From NCBI RefSeq assembly GCF_963668085.1, contig NZ_OY764059.1, positions 1 to 64,000 on the forward strand: a DNA stretch of 64,000 nucleotides. The letters are read 5' to 3'. The DNA comes from an uncultured Ilyobacter sp. Its GTDB lineage: Bacteria; Fusobacteriota; Fusobacteriia; Fusobacteriales; Fusobacteriaceae. Shown here one piece after another: positions 20,965 through 28,389 of this stretch; within the stretch, counting starts at the first letter, position 1, and each line of letters opens with the position of its first letter. The position numbers and the translations under genes are program-made. The notes beneath the pieces are model-generated. The model worked only from the letters and a program-made list of their open reading frames with translations, made no database searches and was not told the DNA's origin.

Positions 20965-21968
20965 TAAGTAGAAATTATTTAGAAGTAAAAACAATTGAAC
21001 ATCTCTTAGAAAAATATCCTTTTATCTCAGAATTTCTGACAGATAATCTGGTGGATATAGATGAAAAAGATCAGAGAACTCTTCCTGAGGTTCTTGCATC
21101 TCTTGATGAAGAGACTCTCGAAGAAAAAGCCATAAACCCAGAAGAGATATTAGAAGGAGTGGTATCTTTTGCCAACCAGATGATAGAGTTTCTAGGTATA
21201 GGGGAAAACACAATAAATGAGCTTACAATTGTAGCTGGATACAACAAATACGGGGAAAAAGAAAGCTTTGAGAAGCTGACAATCAAAAAAGGTGAGATTA
21301 TCTCCATCGTAGGGCCAACTGGTAGTGGAAAAAGCAGACTTCTTGCTGATATAGAATGGGGGGCTCAAGGTGACACTCCTACAAAAAGAAGCATTCTTAT
21401 AAACGGTGAAAGTATAGATAAAACTTCAAGGTTTTCTTCTGGAAACAAACTCGTTGCTCAGTTATCTCAGAACATGAACTTCGTAATGGACCTAACTGTC
21501 TTTGAGTTTTTAGAACTTCACGCCAAAAGTAGAATGGTGGAAAATGAAGCAGATATAATCGATAAAATATTTGATAAAGCCAATGAACTTGCAGGGGAAA
21601 AATTCAAAAAAGAAACCCCTATAACAAGTCTCAGCGGCGGACAGTCGAGAGCCCTTATGATCGCAGATACGGCTATCCTAAGTACTTCTCCTATCGTCCT
21701 CATAGATGAGATAGAAAATGCCGGAATAGACAGAAAGAAAGCCCTAGATCTGCTTGTTGGAGAGGAAAAAATAGTCCTCATGGCAACTCACGACCCTCTT
21801 TTGGCTCTCATGGGAGACAAGAGAATCGTCATCAAAAACGGAGGAATCCATGATGTCATGGATATAATCTCAGAAGAGAGAGATATCCTTCACGAGCTTA
21901 CAAAACTAGACAATGTCATACAGGGTATGAGAGAGAAATTAAGGCACGGCCATAAGTTAGAACTTTAG
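20961..21968 (+). CDS. Permease-less ABC ATPase with N-terminal DUF1858-like domain
   Basis: A 335-residue ATPase. Residues 1-80 repeat the DUF1858-like helical domain of the first operon protein (TIEHLLEKYPFISEFL), again without CxxC. The ABC domain follows: Walker A GPTGSGKSR (118-126), signature LSGGQSRAL (224-232), Walker B IVLIDE (245-250) and switch His in ATHDP (275-279). No membrane segment is present and no permease gene lies in the operon or nearby. It is therefore either a soluble ABC protein like SufC, working with the GTPase and binding protein as a cytoplasmic machine, or it borrows a permease encoded elsewhere. The start overlaps the GTPase stop by 4 nt. Exact role unknown. Confidence 0.85.
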   Translation: MISRNYLEVKTIEHLLEKYPFISEFLTDNLVDIDEKDQRTLPEVLASLDEETLEEKAINPEEILEGVVSFANQMIEFLGIGENTINELTIVAGYNKYGEKESFEKLTIKKGEIISIVGPTGSGKSRLLADIEWGAQGDTPTKRSILINGESIDKTSRFSSGNKLVAQLSQNMNFVMDLTVFEFLELHAKSRMVENEADIIDKIFDKANELAGEKFKKETPITSLSGGQSRALMIADTAILSTSPIVLIDEIENAGIDRKKALDLLVGEEKIVLMATHDPLLALMGDKRIVIKNGGIHDVMDIISEERDILHELTKLDNVIQGMREKLRHGHKLEL

Positions 21969-21982
21969 TTACAAATTTGATC

Positions 21983-22159
21983 ATGCTGCCAGTTGTATGG
22001 ACAGATAAAATTCTGAACCGGAAATATGATTAAAAGTCGTCTAGACAGAGACGCCGCAAATGTGAAAAAAATCAGATGTGGCTTTCTCTTGAAAAACACC
22101 CGGCTTTTAGAATTATTCTCTGCTCTTCAGAAACAAAGTATGTCATCAGTTGGCAGCAT
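21983..22159 (+). ncRNA. Candidate structured RNA (long nested hairpin) upstream of a zinc-ribbon gene
   Basis: These 177 nt can fold into one long interrupted hairpin closed by ATGCTGCCA (21983-21991) with TGGCAGCAT (22151-22159). Inside it, CAGATAA (22002-22008) pairs with TTCTCTG (22116-22122, one mismatch), AATTCT (22009-22014) with AGAATT (22109-22114), CCGG (22018-22021) with CCGG (22100-22103), AGAGA (22047-22051) with TCTCT (22085-22089), and GCCGCA (22053-22058) with TGTGGC (22077-22082, one G-U). All pairs are nested in order. It does not match the riboswitch, 6S, SRP, RNase P or tmRNA consensus that I know. Strand is inferred from the flanking genes. It could be a cis-regulatory leader of the next gene or a free small RNA. 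Confidence 0.5.
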
Positions 22160-22200
22160 TGATTTCTTATTTAAAAAATAATTATTTGGAGGTATAAAAT

Positions 22201-22437
22201 ATGCATGACGGATGTTCTGGAAAGTTTGAAAACGGAAAACAGGTAGTGGAAAAATTGAGAATGATGGGGTTCAGCGAGCAGCTTATGCCTATCCCTGCTG
22301 AGATTCAGTGTATCGACTGCGGAGATTCTATCACTATGGATACATTTGAATACAAATGTCCTAGCTGCGGTATGACCTATGCAGTTACTCCTTGCCACGC
22401 CTTTGACGCTACAAACATAATGGCAGCAGGAAAATAA
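22201..22437 (+). CDS. Small zinc-ribbon protein, unknown function
   Basis: A 78-residue protein with two CxxC pairs, CIDC (37-40) and CPSC (53-56), plus Cys65-His66. The first pair is followed by Gly-Asp and the second by Gly-Met, which is a typical rubredoxin-like/zinc-ribbon knuckle spacing. A fifth Cys sits at position 5 in MHDGCSGKF. The gene has a perfect TTTGGAGGT site. It lies 233 bp after the ABC ATPase gene, behind the structured RNA candidate, and ends in its own terminator. It may serve as a metal-binding or redox partner of the preceding operon, but I cannot name the family. Confidence 0.8.
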   Translation: MHDGCSGKFENGKQVVEKLRMMGFSEQLMPIPAEIQCIDCGDSITMDTFEYKCPSCGMTYAVTPCHAFDATNIMAAGK

Positions 22438-22440
22438 TCA

Positions 22441-22468
22441 AAAAGCTGACTTCGGTCGGCTTTTTTTA
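22441..22468 (+). terminator. Intrinsic terminator after the zinc-ribbon gene
   Basis: AGCTGAC and GTCGGCT pair around a TTCG tetraloop (one G-U), followed by seven T. It lies 3 nt after the stop codon. Confidence 0.9.
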
Positions 22469-22533
22469 TTTTACCCTTTTAATAGATATGTATTTAAGCT
22501 ACAATGTAAAATATTAACTCGGGGGGGATATGG

Positions 22534-23346
22534 ATGGAAATCAAAAAATTCGGCCTGCTGGGAGAAAAATTAAGTCACAGCTTTTCTCCGGAAATACACA
22601 GGCTAATATTCAAGGAACTGGGGATAAATGCTCAGTATGACCTTATAGAACTGTCTAAAGAGGAAATTCCTGAAATCATGGACAGGATAAGAAGTGGTGA
22701 AATAAGTGGTGTCAATGTCACCATCCCATATAAACAGGAGGTCATGAAATATCTCGATGAACTTTCTGATGAAGCCAAGGGTATAGGGGCTGTAAACACC
22801 ATCTCCATGAAGAACGGCAAGCTTACTGGATTTAACACTGACTACTGGGGATTCAGGTTTACCCTTGAAAAGATGAACTTGCTATTAGAAAATCAAAAGT
22901 CTGTAGTTTTGGGGGGCGGTGGTTCTGCCAGAGCAGTTATCAAATCCCTGCTAGACCTAAAAAGTTCTGTCAGCTTGGTCTCAAGGTCTCCTGAAAAAGC
23001 TAGAAAGGAATTCTCTGACTTCAAAGGACTAACAACTATCTCTTATGATGAACTGAAAAATATAACAGGAAATCTAATTGTAAATACGACTCCTGTGGGA
23101 ATGTATCCAAACTCTGGCAAATCTCCGGTAGACCAGAAAGTCATGGAAAATTTTTCAAGTGCAGTAGACCTCATATACAATCCCGAAGAAACTCTTTTCC
23201 TTTCCTATGCAACTAACAGAGAGAATGGACTGTATATGCTCGTGGGCCAGGCTGTAAAGGCACAGGAAATATGGTTTGATAAAAAATTAGAGAATTTTGA
23301 TTCTATATATGAGGATACACACAGTCTAGTATACAAAAAACTATAA
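22534..23346 (+). CDS. aroE: Shikimate dehydrogenase
   Basis: A 270-residue enzyme that reduces 3-dehydroshikimate to shikimate with NADPH in aromatic amino acid synthesis. The N-terminal substrate domain shows GEKLSHSFSPEIH (10-22) with the SxS shikimate contacts, the catalytic Lys in VTIPYKQ (about 63-69) and Asp in NTDYWG (about 104). The Rossmann part has GGGGSARA (about 127-134) and SRSPEKA for the NADP phosphate. NTTPVGMYP and QAVKAQEIW close the active site. Length is normal. It stands alone with a ribosome site GGGGGG close to the ATG and shows no link to the stress genes on either side beyond position. Confidence 0.96.
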   Translation: MEIKKFGLLGEKLSHSFSPEIHRLIFKELGINAQYDLIELSKEEIPEIMDRIRSGEISGVNVTIPYKQEVMKYLDELSDEAKGIGAVNTISMKNGKLTGFNTDYWGFRFTLEKMNLLLENQKSVVLGGGGSARAVIKSLLDLKSSVSLVSRSPEKARKEFSDFKGLTTISYDELKNITGNLIVNTTPVGMYPNSGKSPVDQKVMENFSSAVDLIYNPEETLFLSYATNRENGLYMLVGQAVKAQEIWFDKKLENFDSIYEDTHSLVYKKL

Positions 23347-23396
23347 TTTTAAGTTAAATAAAAGTATTTTATAAAAATTAAACTGGAGGTCGATCC

Positions 23397-23894
23397 GTGA
23401 AAAAAAGAAGAGAAGATTATATCGGCTGGGACGAATATTTCATGGGCATAGCTCTACTTTCAGCAAAAAGGAGTAAAGATCCTAGTACCCAGGTGGGGGC
23501 TTGTATTGTAAACAAGGAAAATAAGATTGTTGGAGTAGGCTACAACGGTTTCCCTAAGGGGTGTTCAGATGATAATTTCCCTTGGGACAGAGAGGGGGAG
23601 TTTCTCGAGACAAAATACCCCTTTGTAATGCACGCCGAACAAAATGCAATCCTAAACAGCATAAAAAAACTTTCTAACTGCACAATATATGTAGGTCTTT
23701 TTCCGTGCCATGAATGTGCCAAATCCATAATACAGAGCGGGATAAAAGAGGTAGTTTTTCTCTCAGATAAATATGACGGAACAGATTCAAACAAGGCTTC
23801 TAAGATGATGTTTGACTCTAGCGGAGTAGTCTACAGAAAACTCAACTTATCAGAAATAAAGATTGAAATATCATTTAAAGAAGAAGATATTTAA
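23397..23894 (+). CDS. dCMP deaminase (ComEB family)
   Basis: A 165-residue zinc-dependent deaminase that converts dCMP to dUMP for thymidylate supply. The zinc and catalytic motifs are HAEQNAI (about 79-85) and PCHECAKS (about 101-108). The family blocks DPSTQVGACIV and GYNGFPKGC are present. The start is a GTG at 23397, 6 bp behind a perfect GGAGGT; no ATG fits. It is slightly longer than ComEB because of a charged C-terminal tail. The hcp operator follows 3 bp after its stop, so it is not part of the hcp transcript. Confidence 0.93.
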   Translation: MKKRREDYIGWDEYFMGIALLSAKRSKDPSTQVGACIVNKENKIVGVGYNGFPKGCSDDNFPWDREGEFLETKYPFVMHAEQNAILNSIKKLSNCTIYVGLFPCHECAKSIIQSGIKEVVFLSDKYDGTDSNKASKMMFDSSGVVYRKLNLSEIKIEISFKEEDI

Positions 23895-23897
23895 GTT

Positions 23898-23913
23898 GGT
23901 AACAAATGTTACC
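23898..23913. promoter_or_regulatory. Crp/HcpR-type operator of hcp
   Basis: GGTAACAAATGTTACC, an inverted repeat with the same GTAACA/TGTTAC half-sites as the operator at 18959-18972. The centre (23905.5) is 29-30 bp before TATAAT at 23935-23940, so near -41 from the expected start. This indicates class II activation by the HcpR-like regulator. Confidence 0.82.
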
Positions 23914-23934
23914 GACTTTTTCTTTTTTTATAAC

Positions 23935-23940
23935 TATAAT
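23935..23940 (+). promoter_or_regulatory. -10 box of hcp
   Basis: A perfect TATAAT with the operator in place of a -35 box; transcription should start near 23947, about 30 nt before the first ATG. Confidence 0.7.
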
Positions 23941-23975
23941 AAGATTGTAATAAAGATTACTCAGGAGGTAATGAA

Positions 23976-25706
23976 ATGATAGATATACTTAAAAAAATGT
24001 TTAAAAAGGGGGAAAATAAAGAAATGGAAATGTTTTGTTTTCAATGTCAAGAAGCAGCAGGTGGGGTAGGATGTTCGAAAATAGGAGTTTGCGGAAAACA
24101 GCCTTCAACTTCAAACTTTCAGGATCTTCTTATATTCACAGCTAAAGGTGTAGCAAACTACAGTTCACAAGTAAGAAAAGCCAAAGGTGGGGAAACTTGT
24201 GGCGAAGATAAACCTTGTAACGAATTAAACAGATACCTTATAAACTCACTTTTCATGACTATCACAAATGCAAACTTTGATGATGAAGCTGTAAAAGCTG
24301 AGATCAAAAAAGGACTTGTTTTAAGAGATACTATCAAATCTAAATTAGGGGAAATGGGTGTAGAATTAGACGGTAAATTCGAAAACAGCCTAATGACTAC
24401 TTGGAAATATGAAAATGATGCACAGGCTCTTGAAGTTGCTTCTAAAGTAGGTGTAAAAAGTACTGAAAACGAAGACGTAAGATCTTTGAGAGAATTAATA
24501 ATATACGGATTAAAAGGTATGGCTGCTTATGCTGAGCACGCTATGAATTTGGGTAAAGTAAATCCAGAAATATTCGCCTTTATTGAAAAAGCACTTCTTG
24601 CAACTGAAGATGATTCACTTACTGCAGAGGAACTTACTGCACTTACTTTAGAGACAGGTAAATTCGGAGTAGCTGCTATGGCACTTCTAGATGAAGCAAA
24701 CACTTCTAAATATGGTAATCCTGAAATCACCAAGGTAAACATCGGAGCTGGAAAAAATCCTGGTATCCTTATATCTGGACATGATCTTAGAGATATAGAG
24801 GATCTTCTTGCTCAGACAGAAGGTACAGGAGTAGACGTATACACTCACTCTGAGATGCTACCTGCTCACTACTACCCTGCATTCAAGAAATACGACCATT
24901 TTGTAGGTAACTACGGTAATGCTTGGTGGAAGCAAAAAGAAGAGTTTGAAGCTTTCAACGGCCCAATTGTATTTACAACAAACTGTATCGTTCCTCCAAA
25001 GGATGGAGCTAAATATGCAGACAAGGTATTCACCACAAATGCTGCTGGGTTCCCTGGATGGGACAGAGTAGCTGTAAAAGCTGACGGAAGTAAAGACTTT
25101 GCAAATGTTATCGAACTTGCTAAAAAATGCGCTGCTCCTACTGAGATCGAAACTGGAGAAATCGTCGGTGGATTTGCCCACAACCAAGTCTTTGCACTAG
25201 CTGATAAAGTAGTAGAAGCTGTAAAATCAGGAGCTATCAAAAAGTTCTTTGTAATGGCTGGATGCGACGGAAGAATGAAATCAAGAGATTACTATACTGA
25301 ATTTGCTGAAAAACTTCCAAAAGATACTGTTATACTAACAGCTGGTTGTGCAAAATACAGATACAACAAGCTTGAGCTTGGAGATATCGGAGGAATACCT
25401 AGAGTATTAGATGCAGGACAGTGTAATGACTCTTACTCACTTGCACTTATAGCTCTTAAATTAAAAGAGGTATTCGAGCTTAATGATATAAATGAATTGC
25501 CTATCGCATACAACATTGCATGGTATGAGCAGAAAGCTGTAATTGTACTGCTAGCTCTTTTACACCTTGGAGTTAAAAATATACACTTAGGACCAACACT
25601 ACCTGCATTCCTTTCACCAAATATCGTGAATGTTCTTGTGGAAAACTTTGGTATCGGCGGTATATCAAGTGTAGATGAAGACATAAAAATGTTTTTAGGA
25701 AACTAA
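23976..25706 (+). CDS. hcp: Hybrid cluster protein (hydroxylamine reductase / NO reductase activity)
   Basis: A 576-residue Hcp, the cytoplasmic Fe-S protein that reduces hydroxylamine to ammonia in vitro and nitric oxide in vivo. The N-terminal cubane cysteines are C21, C24, C33 and C39 (C-x2-C-x8-C-x5-C), the class I strict-anaerobe pattern. Hybrid-cluster regions are visible: [39 protein letters not shown] and [11 protein letters not shown] 16-residue basic leader precedes the usual MEMFCFQC start. The upstream ATG has GGAGGT at ideal spacing, while the inner ATG at 24024 has a weaker GGGGG site, so both are possible. It is regulated through the palindrome at 23898-23913. Confidence 0.98.
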   Translation: MIDILKKMFKKGENKEMEMFCFQCQEAAGGVGCSKIGVCGKQPSTSNFQDLLIFTAKGVANYSSQVRKAKGGETCGEDKPCNELNRYLINSLFMTITNANFDDEAVKAEIKKGLVLRDTIKSKLGEMGVELDGKFENSLMTTWKYENDAQALEVASKVGVKSTENEDVRSLRELIIYGLKGMAAYAEHAMNLGKVNPEIFAFIEKALLATEDDSLTAEELTALTLETGKFGVAAMALLDEANTSKYGNPEITKVNIGAGKNPGILISGHDLRDIEDLLAQTEGTGVDVYTHSEMLPAHYYPAFKKYDHFVGNYGNAWWKQKEEFEAFNGPIVFTTNCIVPPKDGAKYADKVFTTNAAGFPGWDRVAVKADGSKDFANVIELAKKCAAPTEIETGEIVGGFAHNQVFALADKVVEAVKSGAIKKFFVMAGCDGRMKSRDYYTEFAEKLPKDTVILTAGCAKYRYNKLELGDIGGIPRVLDAGQCNDSYSLALIALKLKEVFELNDINELPIAYNIAWYEQKAVIVLLALLHLGVKNIHLGPTLPAFLSPNIVNVLVENFGIGGISSVDEDIKMFLGN

Positions 25707-25760
25707 TTATAAATATCAAATTTCTATTTATGCAGATATATTCAACATGACCCTCCCTAA

Positions 25761-25793
25761 AAAAAGACCTTCCCGTTTCGGGAAGGTCTTTTT
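25761..25793. terminator. Bidirectional terminator between hcp and a MATE gene
   Basis: AAAAAGACCTTCCC and GGGAAGGTCTTTTT form a perfect 14-bp stem around a short loop, with U-runs in both directions. It serves converging genes. Confidence 0.93.
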
Positions 25794-25794
25794 G

Positions 25795-27162
25795 TCATAT
25801 CTCTTGTTCTTTTGAAGTGACAGGCAACTCTTTCAGCCTCTTGAATTCTGAAAAAACAAAATAAGAGGTGAATACAGCTAAAATAAAATCTGTCACAGGA
25901 GCCGCCATCCAAACTCCCTTTAAGCCAAAATATTTTGGCAGAAAGTATAACATAGGAAGCATAAGCCCAAACTGCCTAAGCATATTTATCAGTGTTGTAA
26001 TCTTTGCCTTGCCCACTGCCTGAAAATAACTCCCTCCTATTGTGTGAAAACCCATAAAAAGAACCATACTAAAAAATATCCTCAGTGCATTCTCTGTGAG
26101 AGTAAAAAGTTCGGGATCATTTTTTATAAAGGGGCTTATGAGAATATTCGGAATAAACATAGCCATAATAAACCCTGTTGCAGATACTAACAAAGCGGTT
26201 CTCAAGGATATTTTGTATGCCTCTCTCACCCTACTGTATATACCAGCCCCGTAATTGAACCCAAGTATAGGCTGACTTCCCTGGTATATACCCACTAGAG
26301 GCATAAAAAATAGTGTACTTAGACTGTTGATTATCCCAAAGGCAGCGATGGCTATGTCCCCCCCATATATATTTAGATTTTTATTTATAAAAATAACCAC
26401 TATGGAGTTGGACATCTGCATTATAAATGGTGCCACCCCTATACTGGCAATCTCCTTTATCACTGTGAAATCGAGTTTCAGATTCTCGACCCTAAAGGTT
26501 ATCTTGCTTTTCCCCCCTACAAAATGATACAGCTGTAAAAAAGCCGCAATTACATTGGAGATTACTGTGGCTAATGCCGCTCCCTTTATTCCCATGCCAA
26601 AAACAAAAATAAACAGGGGGTCTAAGACTATGTTTAGGCCACAGCCGATTATACTCATGGTCATGGCAGTTTTTGGGTTACCTTCTCCCCTTATTATATG
26701 GTTCATCCCTATAAACATAAGCTGAAAAGGGCTTGCAAAAAATATAATTGACATATAACTCTTAGCATAAGTTATATTATTTGGAGTGGCGCCGAATAAA
26801 CTTAGTATCTCGTCTAAAAAAGCCAGTCCCGTCACAGAAAAAATAATTCCTATTATCACAAAGAGAGCTATAGCATTACCCAATATTTTTTCTGCATATT
26901 TCTCCCTTCTGGCCCCCAAACTGATGGATATAAGAGATCCTCCTCCCATTCCCACAAAAAGTCCCGTAGCCAAAATAAGGGTAAACAGCGGAAGAGTTAT
27001 GCTGAGTCCCGCTATGGCAAGACGTCCCACTCCAAAACTTATAAATATCCGGTCCACTATATTGTATAGTATGTAAACTAAGCTTCCTGCAAGGGCTGGA
27101 ATTGAGTATTCCCATAAAAGTTTAGGGATACTTTCCTCTTCTAGCCTTCTTCTTTTGTCCAT
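25795..27162 (-). CDS. MATE family efflux transporter
   Basis: A 455-residue multidrug/toxin extrusion protein of the inner membrane with about twelve hydrophobic segments arranged as two related halves. It exports organic compounds with Na+ or H+ influx. Family features: an N-terminal basic/acidic stretch before SIPKLLWEYSIPALAG, RIFISFGVG (about 38-46) and MNHIIRGEGNPK (about 158-169) in the first half, and GYQ-like FNYGAGIYSRVREAY (about 300-314) in the second. I chose the ATG at 27162 behind AGGAGG; an earlier in-frame ATG would add nine residues without a ribosome site. A second MATE gene lies at 28390. Substrate unknown. Confidence 0.93.
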   Translation of the reverse strand: MDKRRRLEEESIPKLLWEYSIPALAGSLVYILYNIVDRIFISFGVGRLAIAGLSITLPLFTLILATGLFVGMGGGSLISISLGARREKYAEKILGNAIALFVIIGIIFSVTGLAFLDEILSLFGATPNNITYAKSYMSIIFFASPFQLMFIGMNHIIRGEGNPKTAMTMSIIGCGLNIVLDPLFIFVFGMGIKGAALATVISNVIAAFLQLYHFVGGKSKITFRVENLKLDFTVIKEIASIGVAPFIMQMSNSIVVIFINKNLNIYGGDIAIAAFGIINSLSTLFFMPLVGIYQGSQPILGFNYGAGIYSRVREAYKISLRTALLVSATGFIMAMFIPNILISPFIKNDPELFTLTENALRIFFSMVLFMGFHTIGGSYFQAVGKAKITTLINMLRQFGLMLPMLYFLPKYFGLKGVWMAAPVTDFILAVFTSYFVFSEFKRLKELPVTSKEQEI

Positions 27163-27274
27163 AAAAATGCCTCCTAGATATGTATACACTCAATAATAAA
27201 ATCGCCCCAATAAAAAATTGCAGGTAGATACCTACAATTTTTTTATAAAGACAACAATCATTTATGTTCTAGAT

Positions 27275-27640
27275 TTATTTTCTCTTTTTCAGCTTATTCA
27301 TAAAGCCCTTGAACCCCTTTTTAGCTCCAGTGACATCTTTCATCTCACGCTGTTCCTTGTGATAGTTTGACCAGTTGGGATTATTTTTCATATTTTTCTT
27401 TACCTGTTTCATATATTTATAAGTGTTTTTACTCATATTATATTTGTTTTTAATGTTATTTTTGATATCTACCATAGTCTGGCCTGCATCTTTAAAAATT
27501 GTGAGTACTTTATTGATCGCCTGCTTAGACTTTGTATATTTATAGACCTCTTTACAATGAGGGCATCTGTACTTTGCAGGTTTATCCATTATTTTCATTT
27601 TTTTCTTGCACTTAGGACATTTTATAACTAATTTTTTCAT
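27275..27640 (-). CDS. Small basic zinc-finger protein, unknown function
   Basis: A 121-residue, very lysine-rich protein. The N-terminus holds a zinc ribbon, CPKC (9-12) and CPHC (about 26-29). The rest is helical and basic (KKNMKNNPNW, GFKGFMNKLKKRK), suggesting binding to nucleic acid. It is 14 nt downstream of the next minus-strand gene, another small basic protein, so the two form an operon. I do not recognise the family. Confidence 0.72.
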   Translation of the reverse strand: MKKLVIKCPKCKKKMKIMDKPAKYRCPHCKEVYKYTKSKQAINKVLTIFKDAGQTMVDIKNNIKNKYNMSKNTYKYMKQVKKNMKNNPNWSNYHKEQREMKDVTGAKKGFKGFMNKLKKRK

Positions 27641-27654
27641 AACACTACTCCTTT

Positions 27655-28068
27655 TTATAGGATCTCTTCAAATTCCCATATAAGCTGCTCTTTTATCTCT
27701 TCATATCCTTCTAGGGTCTCTATTTTGACATTAGTTCCATAAAGTTTGATCTCAAAGTCACCTATTTTTCTAGACAGATTTTCTTTTCTAACTTTTTTTC
27801 TGGAAAATATAAAGGCTCTTTTCTCTATTTCACCCTCTACATCTACTAAAAGCATCCCTTTTCTGAATCCTACAATTTTAACATTGAGAGCCTTTTCCTC
27901 TACAGCCTGCTTTTCTCTTCTTTCTTTTCTAGCCTCTGCATTTTGCCTTTTGTTTTCAGTTGCTGCGTTAAATTTTTTCGTCTCTTCTATCCTCTTAGAC
28001 TTTCTCATCTTTTTTAACTTTCCAAAATCTTTTCCTTTAGGTTTATCTTTGCTGACGTTTTTTCTCAT
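27655..28068 (-). CDS. Small basic protein, unknown function
   Basis: A 137-residue protein. The first 60 residues are highly charged and Lys/Arg-rich with probable coil or disorder (GKLKKMRKSKRIEETKKF). The last 75 form a beta-rich domain (VKIVGFRKGMLLVDVEGE, FEIKLYGTNVKIETL) of S1/KOW-like appearance. I chose the ATG at 28068 because GGAGGAAAA directly precedes it. It is followed closely by the zinc-finger gene at 27275-27640. A ribosome- or RNA-associated role is only a guess from charge. Confidence 0.7.
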   Translation of the reverse strand: MRKNVSKDKPKGKDFGKLKKMRKSKRIEETKKFNAATENKRQNAEARKERREKQAVEEKALNVKIVGFRKGMLLVDVEGEIEKRAFIFSRKKVRKENLSRKIGDFEIKLYGTNVKIETLEGYEEIKEQLIWEFEEIL

Positions 28069-28389
28069 TTTTCCTCCAAAATTTTCATACTCTTGAAAGT
28101 ACATTATACTTCAAAAACCATTTTTCTTCAACTAATACTCTTTTAAACTTCATTTCCATATTGAAATAATTATTCTGTCTTACTTCTGAAGTTGCAATTG
28201 ACACTGGGATTTTGCGATATAGCCTCAGGTAAAAATATTTTATTTTTATCTATGTACATATAAATCCGTTTAATTACTAAAAAATAATTTATTGTCTTTA
28301 GTTTTACCAAAAATTATATTATAATTGTCTGGTACCATACAATCTAAAAGTACCTAATATATAAACACTACTCAAAAAAAGGAGTTTTT
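28069..28389. other. Intergenic region before the second MATE gene
   Basis: 321 bp, very AT-rich, between divergent genes. I see a TATAAT at 28320-28325 (plus strand) without a good -35, and the AAAAAAGGAG ribosome site for the next gene. Nothing else recognisable. Confidence 0.5.

Noticed and set aside
24911..25240. Antisense frames of over 100 residues within hcp
   Set aside because: They are shadows of a strongly biased coding gene; no ribosome sites or family features.
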